Origin: Psychrobacillus psychrodurans
GTDB taxonomy: Bacteria > Bacillota > Bacilli > Bacillales_A > Planococcaceae
Direction: 5' to 3'
Length of the DNA: 49,130 bases
Assembly: GCA_900114885.1 (NCBI GenBank)
Contig: FOUN01000020.1
Span: forward strand, 1 to 49,130
Shown: positions 34,615-42,545 of the stretch, one piece after another
Layout of the letters: each line of letters opens with the position of its first letter
How positions within the stretch are numbered: position 1 is the stretch's first letter
Position numbers and translations under genes: made by a program
Notes under the pieces: model-generated
Database searches by the model: none
Told to the model about the DNA's origin: nothing
The model's input: only the letters and a program-made list of their open reading frames with translations

Positions 34615-34654
34615 ACTAAAAAATCCTTTCGCTACTCTAATAGCGAAAGGATTT
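34615..34654 (-). terminator. Terminator of the 5'-nucleotidase gene
   Basis: AAATCCTTTCGCTA (34621-34634) pairs perfectly with TAGCGAAAGGATTT (34641-34654) over a 6-base loop. On the minus strand the stem is followed by more T residues (TTTTT in all). It lies 8 bp after the stop codon. Confidence 0.88.
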
Positions 34655-34661
34655 ACTTCTA

Positions 34662-36974
34662 TTACTTTTTCACGTCCACAATACGACCTTCTGTTTTATT
34701 GTTAACTGTTTTTAACGTTTTCAACTGTTCTTGAAGGTTTTCCCAGTCTGAAAGTCCAAGGTCTGTAACACGACCCTCTTTATAGATTTTTTCAAATACA
34801 TCATAGCTATCCCCGCCTTTAGCTGTAAACGCATTTGTGGCTACTACATATTTTTCACCATCTTTAATATCCACAAACGATCCATCCGCTGCTTTGTATT
34901 TGATTGATACTACACGTTCTCCAGCAGGTTTCGAAGAATCGAACTCTACTTTTGCACCAGCAACGTGTAAGAAACCACCATTCTCTTTTGGATAGGATTT
35001 AAAACTAATTTCAAATGCAGATTTTAGTTCTGCTCCAGTGATTTCCATTGTAGCTAATGTATTACCGAACGGAAGAACTGTAATTACCTCTCCAACTGTA
35101 ATCGGACCTTGTCCAATTTCTGCTCGAATTCCACCACCGTTTTGTAATGCCATAATAACTTTATTATCGTATTGTTTTGCTTTTGAAAGCATACCATCAG
35201 TAATTATATTTCCAAGAGCAGTCTCATTTTTACGAACACTCGGCTTAGTATCATCACCATCTGTACGAGGTAATTGTAATTCTTCTTCTGCAACTACACC
35301 AATTTCTGTTTTATTGATTGCATCTATTTTATCCGAATAGGTTTTTAATAAAGTAGCTGCTGTAGGATCTTCTACTTGACCTTTAATCTCAATTAGTTCA
35401 CCAGCATGACCGACTACTTTACCGTCTTCATCAAAGTCAACGTCTAGTGTCCCTAAGAATTCACTATATTGTGAAGCTTGTACGATAATAGTAGGATCTT
35501 TTTCCTTACCAGTACTATCTTTTTCTACTAGTACCGGTTTCTCTAACTTAGTATGGCTATGTCCACCAACTATTACATCAATGCCATTAACAGCAGCAGC
35601 TAGTAACAAATCATTGTCCACTGTAGGGTTGTCATCATATCCAATATGAGTAACTGCAACAACTTTATTGACGCCTTGTTTCTCAAACTCATCGACCATT
35701 GTTTGAGCTGCTTTTATATAATCAGTAAAGGTTACATCTTTCGGACTAGATATATTAGCAGTTTCTGCAGTAGTTAGACCGAATAATCCAACCTTCTGGC
35801 CGTCTATTTCTTTAATAATACCACTATAAATTTGTCCATCTTTTGGTTCTGTTGATACATTTACATTAAATAGCCCTTTTAAATTAGTATCTTTTGAAAA
35901 ATCAACATTCGAGCTGACGAATGGGAAGTTAGATTTCTCAATAAATTCTTTTAATGCTTTATGTCCTTCTTCGCTACTACCTAAATCAAACTCATGATTA
36001 CCAAATGTCATTACATCATAATCCATTAGCTTCATTAATTCTAAATCTGCTTGTCCTTTGAATTCATTGAAATATAAAGTACCTGAGAAGACATCTCCAG
36101 CGTCGATAAGTAGAGCAGAAGGTTTTTCAGCTCTCACTTCTTTAATAGCCGTTAAACGTTTAGGTGCTTGTGTTGTACGTGCATGTGTATCGTTTACATG
36201 CATTAACGATAATGTAAAGTCTGCTTTTACTTGCTCACTAATATTTTCAACATATACAAGTAATTCTTTTATAATTGGTGAAGAATCACTTGGTAATTTT
36301 TCTATTAATAGATTGATAGATTCAAGTACTTTTAAAGCTTCCTGTTCTTTATTTGCAGCTATGTAAGCTTCGGCTTCCTTCGCTTTCATAAATATAGTAA
36401 CTGGTACTATTAATTCATCACGTTTTTGATTTGCTGGTTCTTTATATTGTTCTAGTAATAGATCTCGAGGAGCTTTCCCAGTAAAACGATACAAAATAGC
36501 AGTACGAGTTTTTAACTGGACAGAAAGTTTATGATACGCTTTCTCTATTTTATCCCAATCTTTACTTATTTCTGCTTGTTCAATTTCTTTCATAATTGGA
36601 GCTAAGTACTTGTCAGCATAATTATAAGCATCGATATAAGGAATAATGCCTTTAGTTACACGTTCGTGATATAGCTCATCTAAATTTTTTAGTAATAAAT
36701 CTTTGTTTTTTACATTGGATTTAACAATTTCATTTCTAGCTTTTTGGTAGTTTGCTTTAGCAGTGTTCAAAGCGGGGTAAAGGTTCTTACTAGTCGCAAG
36801 TTTTCCAGCTTGCGCTGGGACTACATAGGAATAAGCTGAGTTTTTAATATCTTTCCTTGCATTGTCAACTACCTCTTGTAATGAGCTATTTGCAAATGAA
36901 ACGCTTGAAACAGAAAATAATGATGTTGCAATTACTACAGCTACAGCTGATTTTTTCATCTTACTATTTCGCAT
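34662..36974 (-). CDS. Secreted 5'-nucleotidase/metallophosphatase with SbsC-like wall-polymer-binding N-terminus
   Basis: A 770-residue exported protein. The signal peptide (1-28, VSFA-NS) is followed by a helical domain (about 30-250) containing IPYIDAYNYADKYL, KAYHKLSVQLKTRTAILYRF and KAPRDLLLE; these match my memory of the N-terminal domain of the Geobacillus S-layer protein SbsC, which binds secondary cell wall polymer. The metallophosphatase domain (about 255-500) has MHVNDTHA (D262, H264), DAGDVFSG (D294), FGNHEFD (N326, H327), VTHIGYD and GGHSHTK. The C-terminal substrate domain (about 545-745) has NGGGIRAEIGQGPITVGEVI and VLPFGN. Such enzymes release phosphate from nucleotides outside the cell. 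No LPXTG or SLH repeats, so the SbsC-like domain is the likely anchor. AGGAGG precedes the start. Confidence 0.9.
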   Translation of the reverse strand: MRNSKMKKSAVAVVIATSLFSVSSVSFANSSLQEVVDNARKDIKNSAYSYVVPAQAGKLATSKNLYPALNTAKANYQKARNEIVKSNVKNKDLLLKNLDELYHERVTKGIIPYIDAYNYADKYLAPIMKEIEQAEISKDWDKIEKAYHKLSVQLKTRTAILYRFTGKAPRDLLLEQYKEPANQKRDELIVPVTIFMKAKEAEAYIAANKEQEALKVLESINLLIEKLPSDSSPIIKELLVYVENISEQVKADFTLSLMHVNDTHARTTQAPKRLTAIKEVRAEKPSALLIDAGDVFSGTLYFNEFKGQADLELMKLMDYDVMTFGNHEFDLGSSEEGHKALKEFIEKSNFPFVSSNVDFSKDTNLKGLFNVNVSTEPKDGQIYSGIIKEIDGQKVGLFGLTTAETANISSPKDVTFTDYIKAAQTMVDEFEKQGVNKVVAVTHIGYDDNPTVDNDLLLAAAVNGIDVIVGGHSHTKLEKPVLVEKDSTGKEKDPTIIVQASQYSEFLGTLDVDFDEDGKVVGHAGELIEIKGQVEDPTAATLLKTYSDKIDAINKTEIGVVAEEELQLPRTDGDDTKPSVRKNETALGNIITDGMLSKAKQYDNKVIMALQNGGGIRAEIGQGPITVGEVITVLPFGNTLATMEITGAELKSAFEISFKSYPKENGGFLHVAGAKVEFDSSKPAGERVVSIKYKAADGSFVDIKDGEKYVVATNAFTAKGGDSYDVFEKIYKEGRVTDLGLSDWENLQEQLKTLKTVNNKTEGRIVDVKK

Positions 36975-37206
36975 GTCCTGCCTCCTAAAAATGATTTTGA
37001 ATAAGTAATTAATGATGGTAAAAATTACTCACTATCTCAAAGTTAACTTACTATTTTACAAATGGCAAGTTAATTTTCTGATAATTTGATAGGAGATTTC
37101 ATATAGATTTATATGTATTAAATAAAAGTATCTTTCCCCTCCCTCTGTTTGATAGAAATTTGTCGAACTATGGCTAAAGGAATACTATTTCCACTGTAAA
37201 ATGTGT

Positions 37207-37212
37207 TATAAT
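37207..37212 (+). promoter_or_regulatory. -10 element of the proline dehydrogenase promoter
   Basis: TATAAT (37207-37212) lies 31 bp before the chosen start of the proline dehydrogenase gene. It overlaps the ATG at 37211, which therefore cannot be the start of a transcript-encoded protein from this promoter. A TACTAT at 37183 is a poor -35. Confidence 0.4.
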
Positions 37213-37243
37213 GAATCATCAAAACAGAGATAGGAGCATTACA

Positions 37244-38221
37244 ATGTTAAAAGATTTTTTTATGGCTTTGTCTGAGAATCAAATACTAAATGGTGCGGCA
37301 AAAAAATATGGTTTAAAAATGGGTGCTCAGCATGTTGTGGCTGGAACAAACATAGAAGAAACAATAGAAAGTATTAAAAAGCTGAACGCAATGGGTATTT
37401 CTTGTACAGTCGATAATTTGGGGGAATTTGTCTTCGAAAAAGAAGAAGCATTAGCTGCTAAAGCACAAATTATCGCAGTAATCGAAGCAATCGAGGAACA
37501 TCAAGTAGATGCACATATTTCTTTAAAACCATCACAGCTTGGTTTAGATATTGATTATGACTTCGCTTTAAATAATTTAAAAGAAATTGTACAAACTGCA
37601 CATAAATATAATACATTCATCAATATTGACATGGAGTCTACCAAACATTTACAACCATCTTTTGATATTTTAGATGAGCTTTCAAAAGACTACGATAACG
37701 TTGGAACTGTTATTCAAGCATACTTCTATCGTGCAGTTGAGGACATTCAAAAGTATAAAAACTTCCGTCTACGTATCGTAAAAGGAGCTTACAAGGAGCC
37801 TGTGGAATACGCATACCAAACAAAGGAAGAAATTGACAAAAACTATATAGAACTTATAGAATGGCATTTATTAAATGGTAAATTCACTTCCATCGCTACT
37901 CATGATCATAATGTAATTAACCATATTAAACAGTTTATCAAAGACAATAATATTCCTTATGATAAATTCGAATTCCAAATGTTATACGGTTTCCGCACTG
38001 AGATGCAACAACAACTTGCAAAAGAAGGCTATAACTTCTGTACGTATGTACCATTTGGACAAGACTGGTACGGCTACTTCATGCGTCGACTAGCAGAGCG
38101 TCCTGCAAATATGAACCTTGTTGTAAAACAAGTTTTCAATAAGAACACGAATACAATGATAGGTCTAGCTGCTGGTGCATTTGCACTTGGGCGTTTAACG
38201 AAACGTAATAAACGTAAATAA
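37244..38221 (+). CDS. Proline dehydrogenase family protein
   Basis: A 325-residue FAD-dependent TIM-barrel protein that would oxidise proline to pyrroline-5-carboxylate and pass electrons to quinone. Family motifs are VDNLGEFV near the N-terminus, the ISLKPSQLGLDIDYD strand (about 115-129), INIDMES, LRIVKGAYKEP (the glycine-alanine-tyrosine loop), IATHDH, EFQMLYGFR and the substrate-binding YFMRRLAERPANM near the end. The start is the ATG at 37244: AGGAG (37232-37236) is 7 bp upstream, whereas the longer frame from 37211 begins inside the -10 element. It is a stand-alone enzyme; no pyrroline-5-carboxylate dehydrogenase gene is adjacent. A strong terminator follows the stop. Confidence 0.92.
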   Translation: MLKDFFMALSENQILNGAAKKYGLKMGAQHVVAGTNIEETIESIKKLNAMGISCTVDNLGEFVFEKEEALAAKAQIIAVIEAIEEHQVDAHISLKPSQLGLDIDYDFALNNLKEIVQTAHKYNTFINIDMESTKHLQPSFDILDELSKDYDNVGTVIQAYFYRAVEDIQKYKNFRLRIVKGAYKEPVEYAYQTKEEIDKNYIELIEWHLLNGKFTSIATHDHNVINHIKQFIKDNNIPYDKFEFQMLYGFRTEMQQQLAKEGYNFCTYVPFGQDWYGYFMRRLAERPANMNLVVKQVFNKNTNTMIGLAAGAFALGRLTKRNKRK

Positions 38222-38223
38222 TG

Positions 38224-38270
38224 AAGAAGTTGTCTCCCAGTAGTAAACTACTGGGAGACAACTTTTTTTG
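38224..38270 (+). terminator. Proline dehydrogenase terminator
   Basis: AAGTTGTCTCCCAGTAGT is paired with its complement ACTACTGGGAGACAACTT across a short loop, followed by seven T residues, directly after the stop codon. It is one of the strongest hairpins in the window. Confidence 0.92.
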
Positions 38271-38281
38271 ACTAATAAAAA

Positions 38282-38332
38282 AACCGGGCATAAAGACGCC
38301 CGGCCTCTCAGAACATAAAACTAGATATGCCG
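38282..38332 (+). repeat. Hairpin repeat pair, copy B
   Basis: It begins AACCGGGCATAAAGACGCCC, forms a CCGGGC/GCCCGG stem and ends GATATGCCG. It aligns with 34378-34426. It lies about 12 bp after the proline dehydrogenase terminator. Confidence 0.7.
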
Positions 38333-38486
38333 TGTTCCTTTTACAGATTCAGAAAATTAGGAATAGTGTCAGTAAAATAAACTAGGATTACACTATAAAA
38401 CTAACTCATGATGAATTCAACACTAGTAATAAGGAAAATTTTATCACCTAATCGTTATACTTAGACCCAATCCCCTAGTGGAACAA

Positions 38487-38575
38487 TGGTATGTGCCGAC
38501 TCTAGCGGGATAAGTGAGAAAGTTTAGAGAACCCTCGGCACCATCTGTGGAAAGTGTCCGACATGTAACAGTAAT
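38487..38575 (-). repeat. GC-rich dispersed repeat, copy 4 (reverse orientation)
   Basis: GCCGACTCTAGCGGGATAAG at the left and TGTGGAAAGTGTCCG towards the right correspond to the reverse complement of the GGACGCTTTCCACGGG...CCCGTAGGAGTCGC ends of the copy at 29232. Confidence 0.5.
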
Positions 38576-38650
38576 CAGTAGTATCATTCATTCTTTCTTT
38601 CAAACCAAATAAACACAGTGTACACGATATATTTTTATATACTTTCTTAT

Positions 38651-38691
38651 AAAAAAACACCTCACTCTACGGGGAATTGTAGAGTGAGGTG
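38651..38691 (-). terminator. Terminator of the two-component/PepSY operon
   Basis: CACCTCACTCTAC (38658-38670) pairs perfectly with GTAGAGTGAGGTG (38679-38691) over an 8-base loop. On the minus strand it is followed by seven T residues. It lies about 240 bp after the PepSY gene, the only minus-strand gene upstream of it. Confidence 0.8.
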
Positions 38692-38928
38692 CATTTTCCC
38701 TTGTTATCGCTCAAGGATTATATTATTACGCCGTAAATATTATTACCTTCGTTCGCTTCGTTTTATCGCTTTGATCGCCGTAAGATCGTTCCCCTATTAT
38801 GCTTAGTTGCCTGAACTTGTTTCCTTCAAACTAGTTCAACAACTTGAAATGCTATTCATTTGTTAATTTCATAATAAAGGAACAAAATGAGAAAACCGCT
38901 AGAGTTTTATTAGAATTTGATGAGAAAA

Positions 38929-40104
38929 CTATTCCCAAGTCACAGAAAGTATTTTTCCAGAGATAGCATGTACCTGTATTGTTGCTTTCGTTTTCTTTTC
39001 TTTCGTACTTTCTTTTGTTTCCTCTGTTTTCGTAGCCGTCATTACAATTAAATAATATCCACCCTCATCTGTCTTTACAAAGGAATTACTATCTACTGTT
39101 CCTTTTTGTTGTTGCTGCGCAATCTTTAACGCTTCATCTGCAGTGATTAAAACTGTAACGGGTTTTTCAGTTACTTCTGTCTTTTTTTCGTCTGTTTTCC
39201 CTACAGCAATATCACTAGTCACAGTTTTCTGTTGTTCTTCCGTCTTCGAGCTTTCGGTTTTTACAGTCGTTTCACTTTTAGAAGTTTCAGATTTAGCCGT
39301 GTCTGTTTTTGGTGACGTATTTGTTTTTGATGGCTCATTTTTTGCCGTGTCTGCTTTGTTTGCATCTACTTTACTTGTATCTGATTTCCTAACATCTGCC
39401 TTTGCTGTATCTGTGTTAGAAATCTCTGTTTTAGTTGTATTCTCTGTTTTTGTTTCTTTTTTAGCATCTTCCTTGGAAGTCTCAACCGGTTTAGTCGTTT
39501 CAGATGCCAACACTTCTTTAATAGCATCTTTGATCACTTTTTTAATAGGTTTATCTTCTGTTTTTACTACTTTATCAGCAGTTGTTTGTTTTAACTTTTT
39601 ATTATCCGAAACATTAGGATTTTCCACAACTTTTACTTTCGCAGATGAGTCCTTAGATTTTTCAATAATAACTAATTTAGAAGTGCCATTAGATGAAATT
39701 ATATTACTTTCAACTATTTCCCCTCTAGAAGAGGCTTTAGTATTTTTCGGACTTACTTCAGGACCCATATCTAATACTTCATTAGCTTCTTGAGTTTTAA
39801 CCGGTATTTCTTCAATTATGAACTCATCCGTGTGTTTCAAGGAACTCACATCACCAGTAGTGGCATTCATTTCGACCAAATACACTTGTCCACTTTTTGC
39901 AATTATCGCCTCATAAACATCTTTATCATCACTTTTCTTCACTTCAGCTACTTCTGCATCATACATTCGCTCGAGTTGGGTGCGTACGTTCTTTTCGGTC
40001 ATAAGTAAAGAATCTGAGCCAATGTTGACTACGAATACTATTACTACGATACCGACTGTAGCGATACAAACGATAAAAGTTCTTTTCATTTTATTAAATT
40101 CCAT
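38929..40104 (-). CDS. Membrane-anchored PepSY-domain protein with long charged linker
   Basis: The 391-residue protein has a short cytoplasmic start, one membrane segment (about 8-28), a first PepSY-like domain (about 32-95, VRTQLERMYDAEVAEVKKSD and then GQVYLVEMNATTGDVSSLKH), a low-complexity linker (about 170-310) made of D, T, K, S, A and E with ADTSK-like repeats, and a second PepSY domain at the end (ITADEALKIAQQQQKGTV and IQVHAISGKILSVTWE). PepSY domains are often extracytoplasmic inhibitors or sensors. It is the last gene after a response regulator and histidine kinase, as with YkoI after YkoG-YkoH in B. subtilis, so it may feed back on the kinase. GGGGGAG lies 7 bp before the start. 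The linker may act as a wall-spanning spacer. Confidence 0.82.
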   Translation of the reverse strand: MEFNKMKRTFIVCIATVGIVVIVFVVNIGSDSLLMTEKNVRTQLERMYDAEVAEVKKSDDKDVYEAIIAKSGQVYLVEMNATTGDVSSLKHTDEFIIEEIPVKTQEANEVLDMGPEVSPKNTKASSRGEIVESNIISSNGTSKLVIIEKSKDSSAKVKVVENPNVSDNKKLKQTTADKVVKTEDKPIKKVIKDAIKEVLASETTKPVETSKEDAKKETKTENTTKTEISNTDTAKADVRKSDTSKVDANKADTAKNEPSKTNTSPKTDTAKSETSKSETTVKTESSKTEEQQKTVTSDIAVGKTDEKKTEVTEKPVTVLITADEALKIAQQQQKGTVDSNSFVKTDEGGYYLIVMTATKTEETKESTKEKKTKATIQVHAISGKILSVTWE

Positions 40105-40143
40105 TCACGCACTCCCCCTCATACTCATCATAAGATACGAACA

Positions 40144-41505
40144 TTAAAAATCCATGAGAATTTGATTAGAAGGAAGAAAAATATGGATGGTTGTACCAAA
40201 TCCTACCGTGCTTTGAATAGTTAATTTCGCACAAAGGCGATCTGCTATATCTTTGGCGATAGCCATCCCAAGTCCAGTCCCACCTGTTTTTCGATTTCGT
40301 GCTTCATCGACCCGGTAAAAACGATCAAAAATTCGATCCAAGTCTTCTTTGGGAATACCATCCCCATAATCCATGATTGAGATAGTTGTTCCTTCCTCGC
40401 TTTCTGAAATTGTTGTCTTAATATCTTTTTCGCTATATTTACGAGCATTATCCAAAATGATAAATAGTAACTGTCTTAATTGCTCTATATCAGTATTTAC
40501 ATAGGATGGTCCGTTAACCTTTAATATAAAGTTACGATCATATCCAGTTCGCATTGACTTTAAGGTTTCTTCCACTAAAACATTCACATCAATCAATTCA
40601 AAATTATGTTGTTGTTTTCCGTTACTTTTTGCCAGCACTAACATTTGCGACACCATTTCTTTCATTCTGCTCGTTTCTTTGATAATTGCCTGAACGGATT
40701 CTTCCGCAATTTCAGTATTACTGAAACCATGTCGAGACAATAGTTTAGCGTAACTTTCTATTACTGTTAATGGTGTTTTTAATTCGTGTGAGGCATCAGA
40801 TACAAATTGCTCCTGCTTTTTAAAGTTTTGCTCCAGTTGCTCCATCATCTCATTAAAAGCAATCCCCATTTGAGCTATTTCGTCTTTTCCATTTGGACGA
40901 ACCGCTATTTTTTCATATTTTCCTGAAATTCTACTATGAAACATTGTATTTATTAGTTTATTGATTGGCCTCGTAATTATTTTTCCTAATGTAACACTGG
41001 ATGCCATCATCAGTAACATCCCAGCTACTGTTACACCAAGTAAAATAAGACGAAGGAAATCTAAATTATTCCCCACATCTATTAATTGTTTCATCGTCTG
41101 AACTTCTACAACTTCTCCATTTTGCCAAATAACTGGTTTACTTATCGTCAAAACAGGAGTACCTTCAAGACTTCCAATTGAGTACCGCTCATCCTGTTCA
41201 AAATAAGGTTGATAAGTAGTTAGCTCTTCAACTGATTGAACAACTAATTGTAGTTCTCCTTTGCCATCTAAGATCCGTATTCCTCCACTAGTTGGTATAT
41301 AGGTGCGCAAAATTGTGGCAGGGTCATCCTTTTCTTGCATTTTGCTTAATGCAGTAATCATAGAATCTACATCCGTGCTAAGTTGATTATATTCTGAATC
41401 ATAGGCCATATCTTCAAATAAAAAATATACACCTATATTCATTAAACCTATGATTAAAAGCGTCAATAAGGTAGAAAATAGATGTATTTTAGTATTAAGC
41501 TTCAT
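40144..41505 (-). CDS. Sensor histidine kinase, ArlS/YkoH-like
   Basis: A 453-residue membrane kinase: transmembrane helix 1 (about 10-30), an extracellular sensor domain of about 115 residues, transmembrane helix 2 (about 149-172), HAMP (about 173-225), the phosphorylation helix with VSDASHELKTPLTVIESYAK (H240), and a HATPase domain with LFIILDNARKYS (N box), IMDYGDGIPKEDLDRIFDRF (G1/F) and GGTGLGMAIAKDIADR (G2). It would autophosphorylate at H240 and pass phosphate to D53 of the regulator encoded just upstream. The two genes overlap by 11 bp. The signal is unknown; the adjacent PepSY protein is the obvious extracytoplasmic partner. Confidence 0.94.
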   Translation of the reverse strand: MKLNTKIHLFSTLLTLLIIGLMNIGVYFLFEDMAYDSEYNQLSTDVDSMITALSKMQEKDDPATILRTYIPTSGGIRILDGKGELQLVVQSVEELTTYQPYFEQDERYSIGSLEGTPVLTISKPVIWQNGEVVEVQTMKQLIDVGNNLDFLRLILLGVTVAGMLLMMASSVTLGKIITRPINKLINTMFHSRISGKYEKIAVRPNGKDEIAQMGIAFNEMMEQLEQNFKKQEQFVSDASHELKTPLTVIESYAKLLSRHGFSNTEIAEESVQAIIKETSRMKEMVSQMLVLAKSNGKQQHNFELIDVNVLVEETLKSMRTGYDRNFILKVNGPSYVNTDIEQLRQLLFIILDNARKYSEKDIKTTISESEEGTTISIMDYGDGIPKEDLDRIFDRFYRVDEARNRKTGGTGLGMAIAKDIADRLCAKLTIQSTVGFGTTIHIFLPSNQILMDF

Positions 41506-42202
41506 TCTTTTGCTCCTTCAGCACATATCCAACACCACGGACGGTTTGTATAAAAGAAAGTAATTCGTTTTCTTCTAACTTTTTCCGAACATAACGTATA
41601 TAAACATCTACAACATTCGTATCCCCATAATAATCAAATCCCCAAACAGCATCTAGTAGCTGCTCTCGCGTCAACACTTGGTTAGGATGCTTCATCATAT
41701 ATAATAGTAAATCATACTCACGAGGCGTTAGATTGATAGATACTCCCGAGTTAGTAATTTCACGTGTTTGTTCATTCAGAATAAGCGTCTGAAAAATATG
41801 CACATTTTCATCATGAACAGGAACTGGAGTGGATGATTTAGTAAAACGAATTGCCGAACGCACGCGTGCTAACAATTCCTCAATTTCAAATGGTTTAGTT
41901 ACATAATCATTCGCTCCAAGGTCCAATCCAGCTACTTTATCTTCTGTATTGTTTTTTGCGGTTAACAAGATTACTGGCGTTTCATCCTCTGTAGCACGAA
42001 TTCTTCTTAATACATCCAAACCATTTAAACCAGGAAGCATTAAATCCAGTAAAACTAAGTCCCATTGCTGCTCTCGATATTTGATCAATCCGTCTGTTCC
42101 CGTATATGCAATATCCACTGTGTATCCTTCAAACTCAAGTTCTAATTGAAGAACACGTGCAATATTTTTTTCATCTTCTACAATTAACACCCTGTCCTTC
42201 AT
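41495..42202 (-). CDS. OmpR-family response regulator, ArlR/YkoG-like
   Basis: A 235-residue regulator with an N-terminal receiver domain (ED at 9-10, phosphorylated D53 in LLDLMLPGLNG, the T/K switch residues in VILLTAKN and VTKPFEIEELLARV) and a C-terminal winged-helix DNA-binding domain (LTPREYDLLLYMMKHPNQVL, then DVYIRYVRKKLEE). I chose the ATG at 42202, with GGAG 8 bp upstream, over a longer frame from 42259 that adds an unrelated N-terminus. First gene of the regulator-kinase-PepSY operon. A TAAAAT about 35 bp upstream could be the -10. Confidence 0.94.
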   Translation of the reverse strand: MKDRVLIVEDEKNIARVLQLELEFEGYTVDIAYTGTDGLIKYREQQWDLVLLDLMLPGLNGLDVLRRIRATEDETPVILLTAKNNTEDKVAGLDLGANDYVTKPFEIEELLARVRSAIRFTKSSTPVPVHDENVHIFQTLILNEQTREITNSGVSINLTPREYDLLLYMMKHPNQVLTREQLLDAVWGFDYYGDTNVVDVYIRYVRKKLEENELLSFIQTVRGVGYVLKEQKNEA

Positions 42203-42545
42203 TGGAAACACTCCTTTTTTCCCTATTTTATCACACAACATAATGCAGTGCAGTTTCATAATATGCCAAGAGCGGAACCTTTACAGGTACGAGTAAAATT
42301 CGGAAAAGGTTGTGAAACTTTGTAGAGGCTTCTCGGAACATTTGCTACTGTAAAGGAAATTTCCCGATAGCTTTAGTATAGAGAATTGATAATTTTATTT
42401 TGAGTACAATTATTGATGGAAAATTGAATTTTACTTAATTATTTTAAGTAAGATTGGAATTGTTGTTTATAATAATAAATTTTGACAATTGTAGTTTACC
42501 CTATTTTATATTATGGTGTTGTCAAATAGAGGAGGCGTAGTTTAA
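42203..42545. other. 343-bp divergent intergenic region between the response regulator and RAYT genes
   Basis: No gene. Only AT-rich promoter-like DNA is seen: a TTACTT/AAGTAA inverted repeat around 42431-42451, and the RAYT promoter and ribosome site at the right end. No clear REP-type palindromes flank the transposase gene here. Confidence 0.5.
42482..42512 (+). promoter_or_regulatory. Candidate RAYT promoter inside an inverted repeat
   Basis: A perfect TTGACA (42482-42487) is followed after 17 bp by TTTATA (42505-42510) or after 19 bp by TATATT. TTTGACAA (42481-42488) and TTGTCAAA (42519-42526) are inverted copies, so the transcript start region could be masked by a hairpin or bound by a dimeric regulator. 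Confidence 0.45.

Larger units (their letters stand above)
34347..34661. other. 315-bp intergenic region filled by repeats
   Basis: Between convergent genes. It contains a 49-bp hairpin repeat (34378-34426), a GC-rich dispersed repeat copy (34440-34590) and the 5'-nucleotidase terminator (34615-34654). Open frames on both strands here follow the GC-rich repeat and do not look like genes. Confidence 0.65.
38222..38928. other. 707-bp intergenic region between convergent genes
   Basis: No gene is supported; a 62-codon frame at 38618-38806 has no ribosome site and crosses a terminator. Content in order: the proline dehydrogenase terminator, hairpin repeat copy B, AT-rich DNA, a GC-rich dispersed repeat copy in reverse orientation (38487-38575), and a minus-strand terminator (38651-38691). 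The segment 38700-38928 shows nothing I can assign. Confidence 0.65.

Noticed and set aside
34327-34734. Plus-strand 135-codon frame and minus-strand 62- and 70-codon frames over the 34.4-kb repeat
   Set aside because: They cross repeat and terminator sequence and overlap the menC 3' end or the nucleotidase 3' end; no ribosome sites.
35038-36366. Plus-strand frames of 100 and 102 codons opposite the 5'-nucleotidase
   Set aside because: Shadows of a strongly supported gene, with no ribosome sites or recognisable domains.
38618-38806. 62-codon open frame in the 38.3-38.9-kb gap
   Set aside because: It runs through a strong terminator hairpin, has no ribosome site and an unlikely composition.
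39143-39793. 216-codon open frame on the plus strand opposite the PepSY gene
   Set aside because: It is the mirror of the low-complexity DTSK linker, so absence of stops follows from codon bias; no ribosome site and S/V/F-rich nonsense composition.
42203-42259. 19-residue N-terminal extension of the response regulator
   Set aside because: GGAG lies 8 bp before the internal ATG at 42202, and the receiver domain begins there.
42260-42480. REP-type palindromes beside the RAYT gene
   Set aside because: Only a short AT-rich inverted repeat (TTACTT/AAGTAA) was seen, which does not resemble REP hairpins.
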